Part shown: positions 8,005 to 17,111 of the stretch, one piece after another
Layout: each line of letters opens with the position of its first letter
How positions within the stretch are numbered: position 1 is the stretch's first letter
Position numbers and translations under genes: made by a program
Assembly: GCF_003096035.1 (NCBI RefSeq)
Contig: NZ_CP029186.1
Span: forward strand, 1,067,001 to 1,131,000
Length of the DNA: 64,000 bases
Source: Flavobacterium album
GTDB taxonomy: Bacteria > Bacteroidota > Bacteroidia > Flavobacteriales > Flavobacteriaceae
Direction: 5' to 3'
The notes under the pieces: generated by a model
What the model was told of the DNA's origin: nothing
Seen by the model: only the letters and a program-made list of their open reading frames with translations
Database searches by the model: none

Positions 8005-10758
8005 TTGAAAACCAGCAAGTATAAATATATTCTTCTTTGCGGGGTGCTCGGCTTTGCCATAGCCTGCTCCACCAAGAAAGACTCTTTCGTAAACCGGAAT
8101 TATCACGCAATGACTACCAAATATAATGTATTATATAATGGTGAGAATGCGCTGCAGGCTGGTATCAACGACCTTAAAACCACCTATGCCGATAATTTTT
8201 GGGATGTGCTGCCTGTAGAAAAGATGCAGCCGGCCAAAGAGGAAATGGAGCCTACCGATAAACGGAATGCCAATTTTGAAAGGGCAGAGACCAAGGCAAC
8301 CAAGGCGATACAAAAACACTCCATGAACCTTGGCGGCATTGAAAGGAACGAGCAAATGGATGAGGCCCACTTACTGTTGGGGAAATCAAGATATTACGAC
8401 AACCGTTTTATCCCTGCGCTCGAAGCCTTCAACTATGTGCTGTACAAGCACAAAGGGAGCAGCAGGATAGATGAGGTGAAAGTATGGCGCGAAAAGACCA
8501 ACATCCGCCTTGAGAATGAAGGCACAGCCATAAAGAACCTGAACCAGCTGCTGAAAGAAAAAAAGGACAAAATGGACGAGCAGATATATGCCGATGCCAA
8601 TGCAATGCTGGCGCAGGCCTATATCAATACAGGCGTGAACGACAGCGCCGTTTTTGTGCTAAAAAAAGCAATGGAATTCACGAGGGACCGCGAGCAGGAA
8701 GCCCGTTACCGCTTTATATTGGGGCAGCTTTTCGGCAAGATGAAGCAGCCCGACAGCGCGTATGCCTACTACCAGTCGGTTATAGATATGAACAGGAAGT
8801 CGCCGAGGCGCTATGTGATACAGGCGCATGCCATGCAGGCCGGGATGTTCGATCATGAAAAGGGCGATACCCTCGCCTTCATGACCAACATGAGGGAACT
8901 GCTGGAAGACCGCGAGAACAGGCCTTACCTTGATATTATCCATCACCAGGTGGCACTGTATTATGACAAGCAGGGCAATGATGAGAAAGCGGTAAAGCAT
9001 TACAACAAATCGCTCCGCACCAAATCGGCCGACAAGTACCTGATGGCTTCCAACTACAGGAATATTGCCGAAATTAATTTTGAAAAGGCAAAATACCCGA
9101 TGGCCGGTAAGTATTATGACAGTACCATGGTGTATCTTGACAACAGGGGCAGGGAATTCAAGGCCATCAAAAAGAAAAGGGATAACCTTGAGGATGTAAT
9201 AAAATATGAAGCCATTGCACAGAACAATGACAGCATACTTCATATAGTGTCGCTTTCCGAAACAGGAAGGGTCGCTTTTTTTGAGGACTATATCAAAAGG
9301 CTGAAAGAGCAGGAAGAAAAGGAAAGAAAGAGGCTTGAGGCAGAGGCGCAGAAGCAGGCCAACATAGCTGCTGCCGGGGCTCGCTCCTTTAACGATGATG
9401 ATGCATTTATCCCGGGCTCGAATGCAAATAGCAATGGGCAGGTATCGCTTCGCAAGAATTCAGGTGACGATTTCACAAATTCAGGCAAAGGTGATAATTC
9501 AAGATCCGGGGCGCCAAATATTCCTGCGGGCGCAAAGTCCCAGCCGGGAATGCCAACATCAGGCATTGGTGGTGCCTCTGGCGGAAATGGCAACAGTAAG
9601 TTTTATTTCTATACGCCGTCAACGGTTTCCTATGGCAAGCTTGAATTTAAGAAACGCTGGGGCGACAGGCCGCTGGTAGATAACTGGAGATGGTCGTCTG
9701 AAATAAAGAACAAGGGCAAAGAAAATGATGATCCCGCGGCTGCCGGAAAAGAGGGTGACACCCTTGCTGTAGCGGGTAAAGAGGGAAAAGAAGATAAAAA
9801 AATCGACGAGCGCTATACTGCCGATTTTTATATCAAACAATTGCCTACATCGCAGGTGGTGCTGGACAGCCTTGCAAAAGACCGCAACTTTGCCTACTAC
9901 CAGCTGGGTATTATTTATAAGGAGAAGTTCAAGGAGTACAAGCGCGCTGCCGACAAGCTGGAAAAGCTTTTGGTAAACAATCCTGAAGAGCGCCTTATTC
10001 TTCCGGCAAAATACAACCTGTACAAGATATACCAGATCATAGACCCATCGAAAGCAGATAAATACAAGCAGCAGGTACTGGACGAATACCCGGACAGCAG
10101 GTATGCCGAGATCATAAAGAATCCAGGAATGGATGCGGTAAACAATGCAAGCCCGGAAGCCGTGTATGCTTCGGTGTATAAAAAATATGAAGAAGGCAAA
10201 ACGAGGGAAGTAATCGCGTTGCTGGAAACCAATATTGAAACCTATACTGGCGAGGAGATCGTTTCTAAGTTCGAACTGCTGAAAGCAAGGATCGTGGGCA
10301 GGCTGCAGGGGCTTGAAGAATATAAAAAATCGCTCAACTTTGTAGCGCTTACGTATCCGAACAGCACCGAAGGCAAACTGGCCGAAACGATATTGAAAAC
10401 GGATGTTCCCAACCTTGAGAAGAACGCCTTTGGCAAGCCGTCGGTAACCTATAAAATGATCTTTAAATTTGACAGCCCGACCGATCCTAAAATTGCACCG
10501 CTAAAGGCCAAGATAGAGAAATTCATTAAAGAAGGACTTAACAACAGCATCACCATTTCGCAGGATGTTTATACTACGAATGAAGATTTTCTCGTGGTGC
10601 ACGGCTTCAACAGCAAGCTGGCTGCTGAGGATGCTGCATCGGTACTGAAAGAATATAAGGATTATAAGATCGCTGAAACGCCGATAGTAATTTCGACTGA
10701 GGACTATAAAGTGGTACAGATCAAAAAGAACCTTACCGGGTTTTTAGCCATAAAATAA
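8005..10758 (+). CDS. sprE: Gliding motility / type IX secretion lipoprotein SprE (PorW)
   Basis: An outer-membrane-associated TPR lipoprotein needed for type IX protein secretion and gliding (SprE in Flavobacterium, PorW in Porphyromonas). The 917-residue protein starts at TTG. The signal sequence has lipobox FAIACS with Cys near residue 21. TPR-like helices fill roughly residues 120-420 and 630-780. A Gly/Ser/Asn/Pro-rich stretch lies around 445-540, and a C-terminal SPOR-like segment follows. The length fits the family. It stands alone before a bactofilin gene; other T9SS genes are not in the window. Confidence 0.85.
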   Translation: MKTSKYKYILLCGVLGFAIACSTKKDSFVNRNYHAMTTKYNVLYNGENALQAGINDLKTTYADNFWDVLPVEKMQPAKEEMEPTDKRNANFERAETKATKAIQKHSMNLGGIERNEQMDEAHLLLGKSRYYDNRFIPALEAFNYVLYKHKGSSRIDEVKVWREKTNIRLENEGTAIKNLNQLLKEKKDKMDEQIYADANAMLAQAYINTGVNDSAVFVLKKAMEFTRDREQEARYRFILGQLFGKMKQPDSAYAYYQSVIDMNRKSPRRYVIQAHAMQAGMFDHEKGDTLAFMTNMRELLEDRENRPYLDIIHHQVALYYDKQGNDEKAVKHYNKSLRTKSADKYLMASNYRNIAEINFEKAKYPMAGKYYDSTMVYLDNRGREFKAIKKKRDNLEDVIKYEAIAQNNDSILHIVSLSETGRVAFFEDYIKRLKEQEEKERKRLEAEAQKQANIAAAGARSFNDDDAFIPGSNANSNGQVSLRKNSGDDFTNSGKGDNSRSGAPNIPAGAKSQPGMPTSGIGGASGGNGNSKFYFYTPSTVSYGKLEFKKRWGDRPLVDNWRWSSEIKNKGKENDDPAAAGKEGDTLAVAGKEGKEDKKIDERYTADFYIKQLPTSQVVLDSLAKDRNFAYYQLGIIYKEKFKEYKRAADKLEKLLVNNPEERLILPAKYNLYKIYQIIDPSKADKYKQQVLDEYPDSRYAEIIKNPGMDAVNNASPEAVYASVYKKYEEGKTREVIALLETNIETYTGEEIVSKFELLKARIVGRLQGLEEYKKSLNFVALTYPNSTEGKLAETILKTDVPNLEKNAFGKPSVTYKMIFKFDSPTDPKIAPLKAKIEKFIKEGLNNSITISQDVYTTNEDFLVVHGFNSKLAAEDAASVLKEYKDYKIAETPIVISTEDYKVVQIKKNLTGFLAIK

Positions 10759-10764
10759 GAAATT

Positions 10765-11163
10765 ATGTTTGAGAAGCCCCAAAAATCGTATACCGACCTG
10801 CTCGGGAAAACCAACAGGATCGTAGAAGGGACAACTATTAAAGGAGATATCATATCGCAGGCCGATTTCAGGCTGGATGGTGAGCTTACCGGCAATTTTA
10901 CTTCCAGGGGAAAGATAGTCATAGGCCCCGCCGGAAGTGTTACCGGCGATATCAAATGCAAGAATGCCGACATAGAAGGGCGCTTTAATGGTAAAATCGA
11001 GGTAGACGAACAACTTAATGTAAAATCGAAGGCGCACATAAAGGGCGAGGTCATTACCGGCAAGCTGTCGGTAGAACCGGGTGCCGAATTCAGTGCTTCA
11101 TGCGTAATGAAGACCCAGGTAAAACCTTTGCCAAAAAACAATGAGCAGCAACAAGCCGGATAA
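10765..11163 (+). CDS. Bactofilin (polymer-forming cytoskeletal protein)
   Basis: A 132-residue bactofilin, a small right-handed beta-helix protein that forms nucleotide-free filaments and organises envelope enzymes. The central core has repeating beta-helix rungs such as TTIKGDIISQADFRLDGELT and GPAGSVTGDIKCKNADIEG, flanked by short disordered tails. It starts six bases after sprE and overlaps the next gene by 23 bases, so it is translated in one unit with sprE upstream and AtpZ downstream. Confidence 0.92.
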   Translation: MFEKPQKSYTDLLGKTNRIVEGTTIKGDIISQADFRLDGELTGNFTSRGKIVIGPAGSVTGDIKCKNADIEGRFNGKIEVDEQLNVKSKAHIKGEVITGKLSVEPGAEFSASCVMKTQVKPLPKNNEQQQAG

Positions 11164-11368
11164 AAATCCCAACAAGTGGCTTGTGCTTATAAGCCTGCCC
11201 ATACAAATGGGAATCGTGATCTTCGCCTTCTCCTGGTTTGGCGGGTGGCTTGACGAAAAATACCCTAACGATAACGGGCTCTACAAAAAAATAACTACGC
11301 TGCTTGGTGTATTCCTCTCTTTATATTATGTAATCAGGCAGGTGAACAACCTCGACAAGAAAAAATAG
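11141..11368 (+). CDS. AtpZ/AtpI family protein
   Basis: A 75-residue protein with two membrane segments (about residues 13-32 and 47-65). The motif FGGWLDEKYP between them is typical of AtpI/AtpZ, small proteins encoded upstream of F-type ATP synthases and implicated in rotor assembly or magnesium supply. The start lies inside the bactofilin gene (23-base overlap). Confidence 0.82.
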   Translation: MSSNKPDKNPNKWLVLISLPIQMGIVIFAFSWFGGWLDEKYPNDNGLYKKITTLLGVFLSLYYVIRQVNNLDKKK

Positions 11369-11370
11369 AC

Positions 11371-11766
11371 ATGGCATTAAACCAGTACCGCCTACAAATT
11401 ACGGCATTACTTTTTGGTATAGTATTTTATGCAGTGAACAGGCTGATTTTTTTGCTTCCGGATTTTAGCATAAAATATACTGCATATCACCATTCATTAG
11501 AGGTTTTATATTTATTTTTCATAACCTGTGCAGTAATACTAATCACAGTCCTTTTAAAGGTATACAAACATAGCATGGACAATACGGGCTATGTTTTTAT
11601 AGGCGCAACATTGGTTCAAATGGGGCTTTGCTATTTAATGTTAAAGCCAATACTTGAAGCGGGTGAAGGAGGTCGATTTGAAAAAATGAATTTCTTTTTC
11701 ATTTTTATTCTCTTTTTGACAATTGAGACAGTCTTAACTATAAGATTATTAAATAAAAAGCAGTAA
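11371..11766 (+). CDS. DUF6168 family membrane protein
   Basis: A 131-residue protein with four predicted transmembrane helices, starting two bases after the AtpZ gene. It matches the DUF6168 family found in this position in Flavobacteriia. The position, immediately before the atp promoter, is that of the second AtpI-type protein in other bacteria. A role in F0 assembly is possible but inferred only from the neighbourhood. It is noticeably more AT-rich than the bactofilin and sprE genes. Confidence 0.65.
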   Translation: MALNQYRLQITALLFGIVFYAVNRLIFLLPDFSIKYTAYHHSLEVLYLFFITCAVILITVLLKVYKHSMDNTGYVFIGATLVQMGLCYLMLKPILEAGEGGRFEKMNFFFIFILFLTIETVLTIRLLNKKQ

Positions 11767-11812
11767 AATGGCTTTTGAACGACAATAATCAAAAAAAATA
11801 ATTTTTTGTGTA

Positions 11813-11842
11813 TTGGCTGTGTAAATAATTAGTTTACCTTTG
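11813..11842 (+). promoter_or_regulatory. Promoter of the atp operon
   Basis: TTG at 11813-11815 (-33) and TACCTTTG at 11835-11842 (-7, perfect TAnnTTTG) are separated by 19 bases, the usual Bacteroidetes spacing. Transcription should begin near 11848, giving a leader of about 33 bases before atpB. Confidence 0.75.
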
Positions 11843-11880
11843 CACCAAATTTTAGAACCGTATAAAACTAAGATAAGGCA

Positions 11881-13062
11881 ATGGTGATTTCTAATAAACC
11901 ACTTCAATTTATAATGGCAGCCATGGTTGCCTGTCTTCCGTTAACTACATCTGCAAATTCAACCCAGCATAATGACCACGCCCAAGCTGATACAACTGTT
12001 GTTGAGTCAGTTAAAGTAGTTGAAGATGAGGATGGTGCTGCAGACGATATAAAGGCGAAAAGTAAAACTCACATCCTGCACCACGTTCAGGATTCGCATG
12101 ATTTTACGTTTTTCTCTGACGAGGCTGAAGGAAAGCATTATGGTTTCCCGCTTCCTGTAATTTTGATTGATGACGGCCTTAAAGTTTTCTCTTCTTCAAA
12201 ATTCAACCATGGTGAAAGCGTTGCCGAAGTAGACGGCAACTATTACAAGCTGCACCACGGCAAAATATACAAAACGGATGCTGCAGGTGCACTTACTTAC
12301 CAAGGTGAGCACCACGAACATCCTACTAATGTAAAGCCGCTTGACTTCTCTATTACAAAAAGTGTGTTGATGATAATTATTACCGCAATTTTGATGCTTA
12401 TCATATTTAGCGGCCTTGCAAAAACATATCCTAAAAATGGCGGTATTGCAACAGGATTTGGAAGATTCTTTGAGCCATTGGTGATATATATTCGTGATGA
12501 GATTGCTATCCCGAATATCGGCGAGAAGCACTATAAAAAATACATGAGCTACCTATTAACGATATTCTTCTTTATATGGTTTCTTAATATATTTGGATTG
12601 ACACCGCTGGGAGTGAATGTTACAGGTAACCTTGCAGTAACGGCAGCACTTGCTATACTTACATACCTTATTACAACATTTACAGCCAAGAAAACATACT
12701 GGGGGCACATCTTCTGGATGCCTGGTGTGCCTGTGCCTATGAGAATCGTTCTTGCGCCAATTGAACTATTGGGCACCATCATCAAGCCGTTCTCATTAAT
12801 GATACGTCTTTATGCTAACATATTTGCGGGCCATATAGTATTGATGAGTATCATTGCTTTGATGTTTATTTTCAAAAACTGGATAGGCAGCAGCTTGTCT
12901 TTCGGACTTGCATTTGTACTTTCAATCCTTGAGATTCTTGTAGCATTATTACAGGCGTATATTTTCACGATGCTTTCAGCGCTTTATTTCGGTGCAGCTG
13001 TAGAGGAGCATCACCACGATGAGCATCATCATGAAGAAGAAGGAGTTAAAGCGCATCACTAA
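11881..13062 (+). CDS. atpB: F1F0 ATP synthase subunit a
   Basis: Forms the proton half-channels of the membrane motor. At 393 residues it is far longer than the usual ~250-270. The extra N-terminal ~150 residues comprise a cleavable-looking signal peptide (to about residue 25) and an acidic, His-rich periplasmic domain, both usual in Bacteroidetes. The conserved helix containing the essential Arg is seen in KPFSLMIRLYANIFAGH. The C-terminus is a run of His and Glu. First gene of atpBEFHAG. Confidence 0.95.
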   Translation: MVISNKPLQFIMAAMVACLPLTTSANSTQHNDHAQADTTVVESVKVVEDEDGAADDIKAKSKTHILHHVQDSHDFTFFSDEAEGKHYGFPLPVILIDDGLKVFSSSKFNHGESVAEVDGNYYKLHHGKIYKTDAAGALTYQGEHHEHPTNVKPLDFSITKSVLMIIITAILMLIIFSGLAKTYPKNGGIATGFGRFFEPLVIYIRDEIAIPNIGEKHYKKYMSYLLTIFFFIWFLNIFGLTPLGVNVTGNLAVTAALAILTYLITTFTAKKTYWGHIFWMPGVPVPMRIVLAPIELLGTIIKPFSLMIRLYANIFAGHIVLMSIIALMFIFKNWIGSSLSFGLAFVLSILEILVALLQAYIFTMLSALYFGAAVEEHHHDEHHHEEEGVKAHH

Positions 13063-13094
13063 AATTTGAATGTTTAATTTTTAATATATACATT

Positions 13095-13286
13095 ATGCAA
13101 ATCCCAGAAATTATTGGAGCAGGCCTTATCGTAATCGGTGCGGGTGTTGGTATTGGTAAAATTGGTGGTTCAGCAATGGACGCTATCGCACGCCAGCCGG
13201 AAGCTTCTGGTAAAATCCAGACAGCTATGCTTATCGCTGCCGCTCTTATTGAAGGTATTGGTTTCGCTGCGTTATTCGCAAAATAA
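13095..13286 (+). CDS. atpE: F1F0 ATP synthase subunit c
   Basis: A 63-residue hairpin of two transmembrane helices that makes the c-ring. The glycine-rich first helix contains GAGVGIGKIGG, the polar loop is ARQPEA, and the ion-carrying Glu lies in ALIEGIGF. The Gln/Ser ligands that mark Na+-binding c subunits are not seen, so coupling is probably to protons. A long perfect hairpin follows the gene at 13298-13334 and may raise atpE expression relative to the other subunits. Confidence 0.95.
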   Translation: MQIPEIIGAGLIVIGAGVGIGKIGGSAMDAIARQPEASGKIQTAMLIAAALIEGIGFAALFAK

Positions 13287-13297
13287 TCCAAACTCAT

Positions 13298-13334
13298 AAA
13301 CTATGGTTGCAACGGTTGGTTGTAACCATAGTTT
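13298..13334 (+). promoter_or_regulatory. Long hairpin between atpE and atpF
   Basis: AAACTATGGTTGCAAC (13298-13313) pairs with GTTGTAACCATAGTTT (13319-13334) around a five-base loop GGTTG, with one G-T pair, followed by TTAATTAAAA. It could act as a partial terminator or as a 3' stabiliser of atpE mRNA. Confidence 0.65.
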
Positions 13335-13376
13335 TAATTAAAACAAATAATTAACTAAGGCAACTTAATATATATT

Positions 13377-13877
13377 ATGGAAAAGTTACTCAACGATTTT
13401 TCTTTTGGTCTGTTTTTCTGGCAGATAATTATTTTCGTACTGTTAATACTGCTTCTTAAGAAGTTTGCTTGGAGACCAATTCTTACCTCTATAAATGACA
13501 GGGAGCAGGGAATTAAGGATGCATTGGCTTCTGCCGAGGCTGCCCGTAAAGAAATGCACAACCTACAGGCTGATAACCAAAGGATCCTTCAGGAAGCAAG
13601 GCTTGAAAGGGATGCTATGATGAAAGAAGCCCGTGAGATAAAAGAAAAAATGATCGCTGATGCTGAAGCTGATGCAAAAGTAAGGGGCGAGAAATTAATA
13701 GAGCAGGCTAAAACAGCTATCGAAAGCGAGAAAAACGCTGCCATGGCTGAGCTTAAGGCACAGGTATCAGGCCTTTCGCTTGAGATCGCCGAAAAATTGC
13801 TTAAAAACGAACTATCGAACAGGGAAGCTCAAACCGCTTTGGTTGAGAAAATGCTGGGCGAAGTAAAACTAAACTAA
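13377..13877 (+). CDS. atpF: F1F0 ATP synthase subunit b
   Basis: Forms the peripheral stalk linking F0 to F1. The 166-residue protein has one N-terminal membrane helix (about residues 10-30, followed by LLKKFAWRPI) and a long charged coiled coil rich in Ala, Glu and Lys. Length and layout are standard. It lies 90 bases after atpE, separated by the hairpin, and nine bases before atpH. Confidence 0.95.
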   Translation: MEKLLNDFSFGLFFWQIIIFVLLILLLKKFAWRPILTSINDREQGIKDALASAEAARKEMHNLQADNQRILQEARLERDAMMKEAREIKEKMIADAEADAKVRGEKLIEQAKTAIESEKNAAMAELKAQVSGLSLEIAEKLLKNELSNREAQTALVEKMLGEVKLN

Positions 13878-13886
13878 TCCATCGTT

Positions 13887-14420
13887 ATGACAGGTTCAAG
13901 AGCTGCAATACGATATGCAAAGGCAATACTGGAAATGGCACAGGCTTCGGGCGCTGCACAGCAGGTGAACGATGACATGGCGCTAATTGCCGCTACCCTT
14001 AAAGAGAGCGGTGAGCTTTCATCCTTCATTAATAACCCTACTATCAAGGGCGAAGTGAAAGAGTCGGCTTTGAAAGAAGTGTTTGCCAATACAGGAAACA
14101 TTACGCAGGGACTTTTCAGGCTGCTGTTTGAAAACAGGAGGTTTGAGATCCTTGGCGCAATAGCTGCCGAGTACAAGACACAGTTCGATACCATGAATGG
14201 TGTTGAGGTGGCTACCGTTACTACGGCATTCCCTATCACTCCCGAGCTTGAAGCGAAAGTGCTCGACAAGGTAAAGGAGTTTTCGGATAAAAAGATCACC
14301 CTTAAGAATATTGTAGACCCGGCGATTATCGGCGGTTTCATATTAAGGGTAGGTGATAAGCAGTTCAATGCCTCTGTGGCAAACAGCCTGCTTACGCTGA
14401 AAAGAGAATTGAGTAATTAG
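13887..14420 (+). CDS. atpH: F1F0 ATP synthase subunit delta
   Basis: Connects the peripheral stalk to the top of the F1 head. The 177-residue protein begins [15 protein letters not shown], matching the family N-terminus. Its C-terminal signature [20 protein letters not shown] is well conserved. It follows atpF by nine bases and precedes atpA by 35 bases, as usual. Confidence 0.94.
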   Translation: MTGSRAAIRYAKAILEMAQASGAAQQVNDDMALIAATLKESGELSSFINNPTIKGEVKESALKEVFANTGNITQGLFRLLFENRRFEILGAIAAEYKTQFDTMNGVEVATVTTAFPITPELEAKVLDKVKEFSDKKITLKNIVDPAIIGGFILRVGDKQFNASVANSLLTLKRELSN

Positions 14421-14455
14421 AATTTTATCACAATAAGTGTTTAAACTATAATCAG

Positions 14456-16030
14456 ATGGCAGAGATCAAACCAGCTGAAATTTCAGCAATATTAAAGAAA
14501 CAATTGTCCGGTTTTGAATCGGGTGCTACATTGGAAGAAGTGGGAACAGTTCTTAATGTAGGTGATGGTATTGCCCGTGTTTACGGACTTTCCAACGCTC
14601 AATACGGTGAGTTGGTACAGTTCGACAACGGGTTAGAGGCTATTGTACTTAACCTTGAGGAAGACAATGTGGGCGTAGTATTGCTTGGCCCTTCAACGGG
14701 TATCAGGGAAGGTTCTACCGTAAAAAGGCTTGACCGTATTGCTTCGCTTAAAGTAGGCGAAGAAATGGTAGGCCGGGTGGTGAACACCCTTGGGCAGCCA
14801 ATCGACGGTAAAGGCCCAATCGGTGGCCAGCTGTATGAGATGCCGCTTGAGCGTAAAGCTCCGGGCGTTATCTTCCGCCAGCCGGTAACTGAGCCGATGC
14901 AGACAGGTATCAAGGCAATCGACGCGATGATCCCGGTAGGCCGTGGACAGCGTGAGCTTGTAATTGGTGACCGCCAGACTGGTAAGACTACCGTTTGTAT
15001 TGACACCATCCTGAACCAAAAAGAATTTTATGATGCAGGCAAACCTGTATTCTGTATATATGTAGCGGTTGGGCAAAAAGCTTCAACGGTTGCAGGTATC
15101 GCAAAAACACTGGAAGAAAAAGGCGCAATGGCTTATACGGTTATCGTTGCTGCAAATGCTTCCGACCCTGCGCCGATGCAGGTGTACGCTCCGTTCGCAG
15201 GTGCTGCGATAGGTGAGTACTTCCGTGATACGGGCCGTCCTGCCCTTATCATCTATGATGACTTGTCTAAACAGGCGGTTGCTTACCGTGAGGTTTCCCT
15301 TCTACTAAGGAGGCCACCGGGACGTGAGGCTTACCCTGGTGACGTTTTCTTCCTTCACTCAAGGCTTCTTGAGCGTGCTGCGAAGGTTATCGCCGATGAC
15401 AACATTGCAAAAAATATGAACGACCTTCCGGAATCGTTAAGGCCAATCGTTAAAGGTGGCGGATCGCTTACTGCACTTCCGATCATTGAAACACAGGCGG
15501 GTGACGTTTCTGCTTATATCCCAACAAACGTGATCTCGATCACCGACGGACAGATCTTCCTTGAGTCTGACCTGTTCAACTCGGGTGTTCGCCCTGCGAT
15601 CAACGTAGGTATCTCGGTATCCCGTGTAGGTGGTAACGCTCAGATCAAGTCGATGAAGAAAGTTGCCGGTACGCTTAAACTTGACCAGGCACAGTTCCGT
15701 GAGCTTGAAGCGTTCGCGAAATTCGGTTCCGACCTTGATGCGGCTACACTAAACGTAATCGAAAAAGGTAAACGTAACGTGGAGATCCTTAAGCAGGCGG
15801 TTAACGATCCGTTTACTGTAGAAGACCAGGTTGCGATCATCTATGCAGGTTCTAAAAACCTACTTAGGAACGTACCGGTTAACAAGGTAAAAGAATTCGA
15901 AAAAGACTATATCGAATACCTGAAAGCTACACACAGGGGAACCCTTGATGCGCTTAAAGCAGGTAAATTTACAGACGAGATAACCGACGTGCTTGAAAAA
16001 GCCGCTGCCGAGATCTCTGCGAAATATTAA
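14456..16030 (+). CDS. atpA: F1F0 ATP synthase subunit alpha
   Basis: Regulatory nucleotide-binding subunit of the F1 head. The 524-residue protein carries Walker [11 protein letters not shown] (about 169-178), Walker [11 protein letters not shown] and the alpha-subunit signature [14 protein letters not shown]. Normal length. The following 137 bases before atpG are filled by inverted and direct repeats, which is unusual inside this operon. Confidence 0.97.
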   Translation: MAEIKPAEISAILKKQLSGFESGATLEEVGTVLNVGDGIARVYGLSNAQYGELVQFDNGLEAIVLNLEEDNVGVVLLGPSTGIREGSTVKRLDRIASLKVGEEMVGRVVNTLGQPIDGKGPIGGQLYEMPLERKAPGVIFRQPVTEPMQTGIKAIDAMIPVGRGQRELVIGDRQTGKTTVCIDTILNQKEFYDAGKPVFCIYVAVGQKASTVAGIAKTLEEKGAMAYTVIVAANASDPAPMQVYAPFAGAAIGEYFRDTGRPALIIYDDLSKQAVAYREVSLLLRRPPGREAYPGDVFFLHSRLLERAAKVIADDNIAKNMNDLPESLRPIVKGGGSLTALPIIETQAGDVSAYIPTNVISITDGQIFLESDLFNSGVRPAINVGISVSRVGGNAQIKSMKKVAGTLKLDQAQFRELEAFAKFGSDLDAATLNVIEKGKRNVEILKQAVNDPFTVEDQVAIIYAGSKNLLRNVPVNKVKEFEKDYIEYLKATHRGTLDALKAGKFTDEITDVLEKAAAEISAKY

Positions 16031-16049
16031 TTTTAGATATTAGATTTTA

Positions 16050-16161
16050 GTATTGAGAAGTGAGACTGAGCCCTCTCATTCTCACATCTCAATACTTAAT
16101 ACTATAAGAGGGGTGTTACGGGCTACGGCTCAATACTAAATTCTCACTACTCAATACTAAA
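16050..16161. repeat. Repeat cluster between atpA and atpG
   Basis: GTATTGAGAAGTGAGA (16050-16065) and TCTCACATCTCAATAC (16080-16095) form an inverted repeat with one mismatch. CTCAATACT(T)AA recurs at about 16088, 16130 and 16150. Such TCTCACnnCTCAATACTAA strings look like a dispersed intergenic repeat rather than operon-specific sequence. The hairpin could weaken transcription into atpG. Confidence 0.65.
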
Positions 16162-16167
16162 TAAAAA

Positions 16168-17031
16168 ATGGCAAACTTAAAGGAAATACGTAACAGGATC
16201 GCTTCCGTTTCATCGACCATGCAAATCACGAGCGCGATGAAAATGGTGTCGGCAGCCAAGCTTAAAAAAGCACAGGATGCCATCACTGCCATGAGGCCTT
16301 ATTCTGAAAAGCTTACCGAACTTTTGCAAAACCTTAGCGCAACCCTTGACAGCGATAACGGCGGCGCATTTGCCGAGCAGCGTGCGGTGAACAAAGTGCT
16401 TATCGTGGCGATCACCTCAAACAGGGGATTGTGCGGCGCTTTCAATGCAAACGTGATCAAGCAGATAAAAGTGCTTCAGGATGCGTATGCAGGCAAAAAA
16501 GTCGACGTACTTGCTATTGGTAAGAAAGGTAACGACGGCCTGAAGAAAACCTGCAATATTGTAGGCAATGAGAGCAGCCTGTTCGACACCCTTACATTTG
16601 AAAATGTGGCCAATGTGGCACAAATGCTTATGGACAGGTTTGCAGCCGGCGAATACGACAAGATCGAGATCGTGTACAACCACTTTAAGAATGCAGCCAC
16701 ACAGGTAGTGCTTACAGAGCAGTTCCTTCCGTTGGCCCCGGCCCAAACAACTGAAGCTGCAACAACAGCAACAGATTATATTTTCGAGCCATCTAAAGAA
16801 GAGATCGTAAAAAGCCTTGTGCCGCTTTCGCTAAAAACGCAGCTGTACAAAGCCATCCGCGATTCATTCGCTTCTGAGCACGGTGCCCGTATGACGGCCA
16901 TGCACAAAGCAACCGACAACGCCACCGACCTTAGGAACCAGCTTAAGCTTACCTACAACAAGGCCCGCCAGGCAGCCATCACCGGCGAGATCCTTGAGAT
17001 CGTAGGAGGTGCTGAGGCATTGAACAATTAA
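16168..17031 (+). CDS. atpG: F1F0 ATP synthase subunit gamma
   Basis: Central rotating shaft of F1. The 287-residue protein has the family N-terminus NLKEIRNRIASVSSTMQITS and C-terminus NKARQAAITGEILEIVGGA. Normal length. It is the last gene of the operon and ends before a clear terminator. The beta (atpD) and epsilon (atpC) genes do not follow and must lie elsewhere, as is usual in Flavobacteriia. Confidence 0.96.
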   Translation: MANLKEIRNRIASVSSTMQITSAMKMVSAAKLKKAQDAITAMRPYSEKLTELLQNLSATLDSDNGGAFAEQRAVNKVLIVAITSNRGLCGAFNANVIKQIKVLQDAYAGKKVDVLAIGKKGNDGLKKTCNIVGNESSLFDTLTFENVANVAQMLMDRFAAGEYDKIEIVYNHFKNAATQVVLTEQFLPLAPAQTTEAATTATDYIFEPSKEEIVKSLVPLSLKTQLYKAIRDSFASEHGARMTAMHKATDNATDLRNQLKLTYNKARQAAITGEILEIVGGAEALNN

Positions 17032-17055
17032 GATTACAAACAAACATAGTTGAAG

Positions 17056-17083
17056 AGGCTTCCTGAAAAGGGAGCCTTTTTTT
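17056..17083 (+). terminator. Terminator of the atp operon
   Basis: GGCTTCC (17057-17063) pairs with GGGAGCC (17070-17076) through one wobble, followed by seven T residues. Confidence 0.75.
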
Positions 17084-17111
17084 AGTATATTGGTTTACCA
17101 TTTACAAACCT

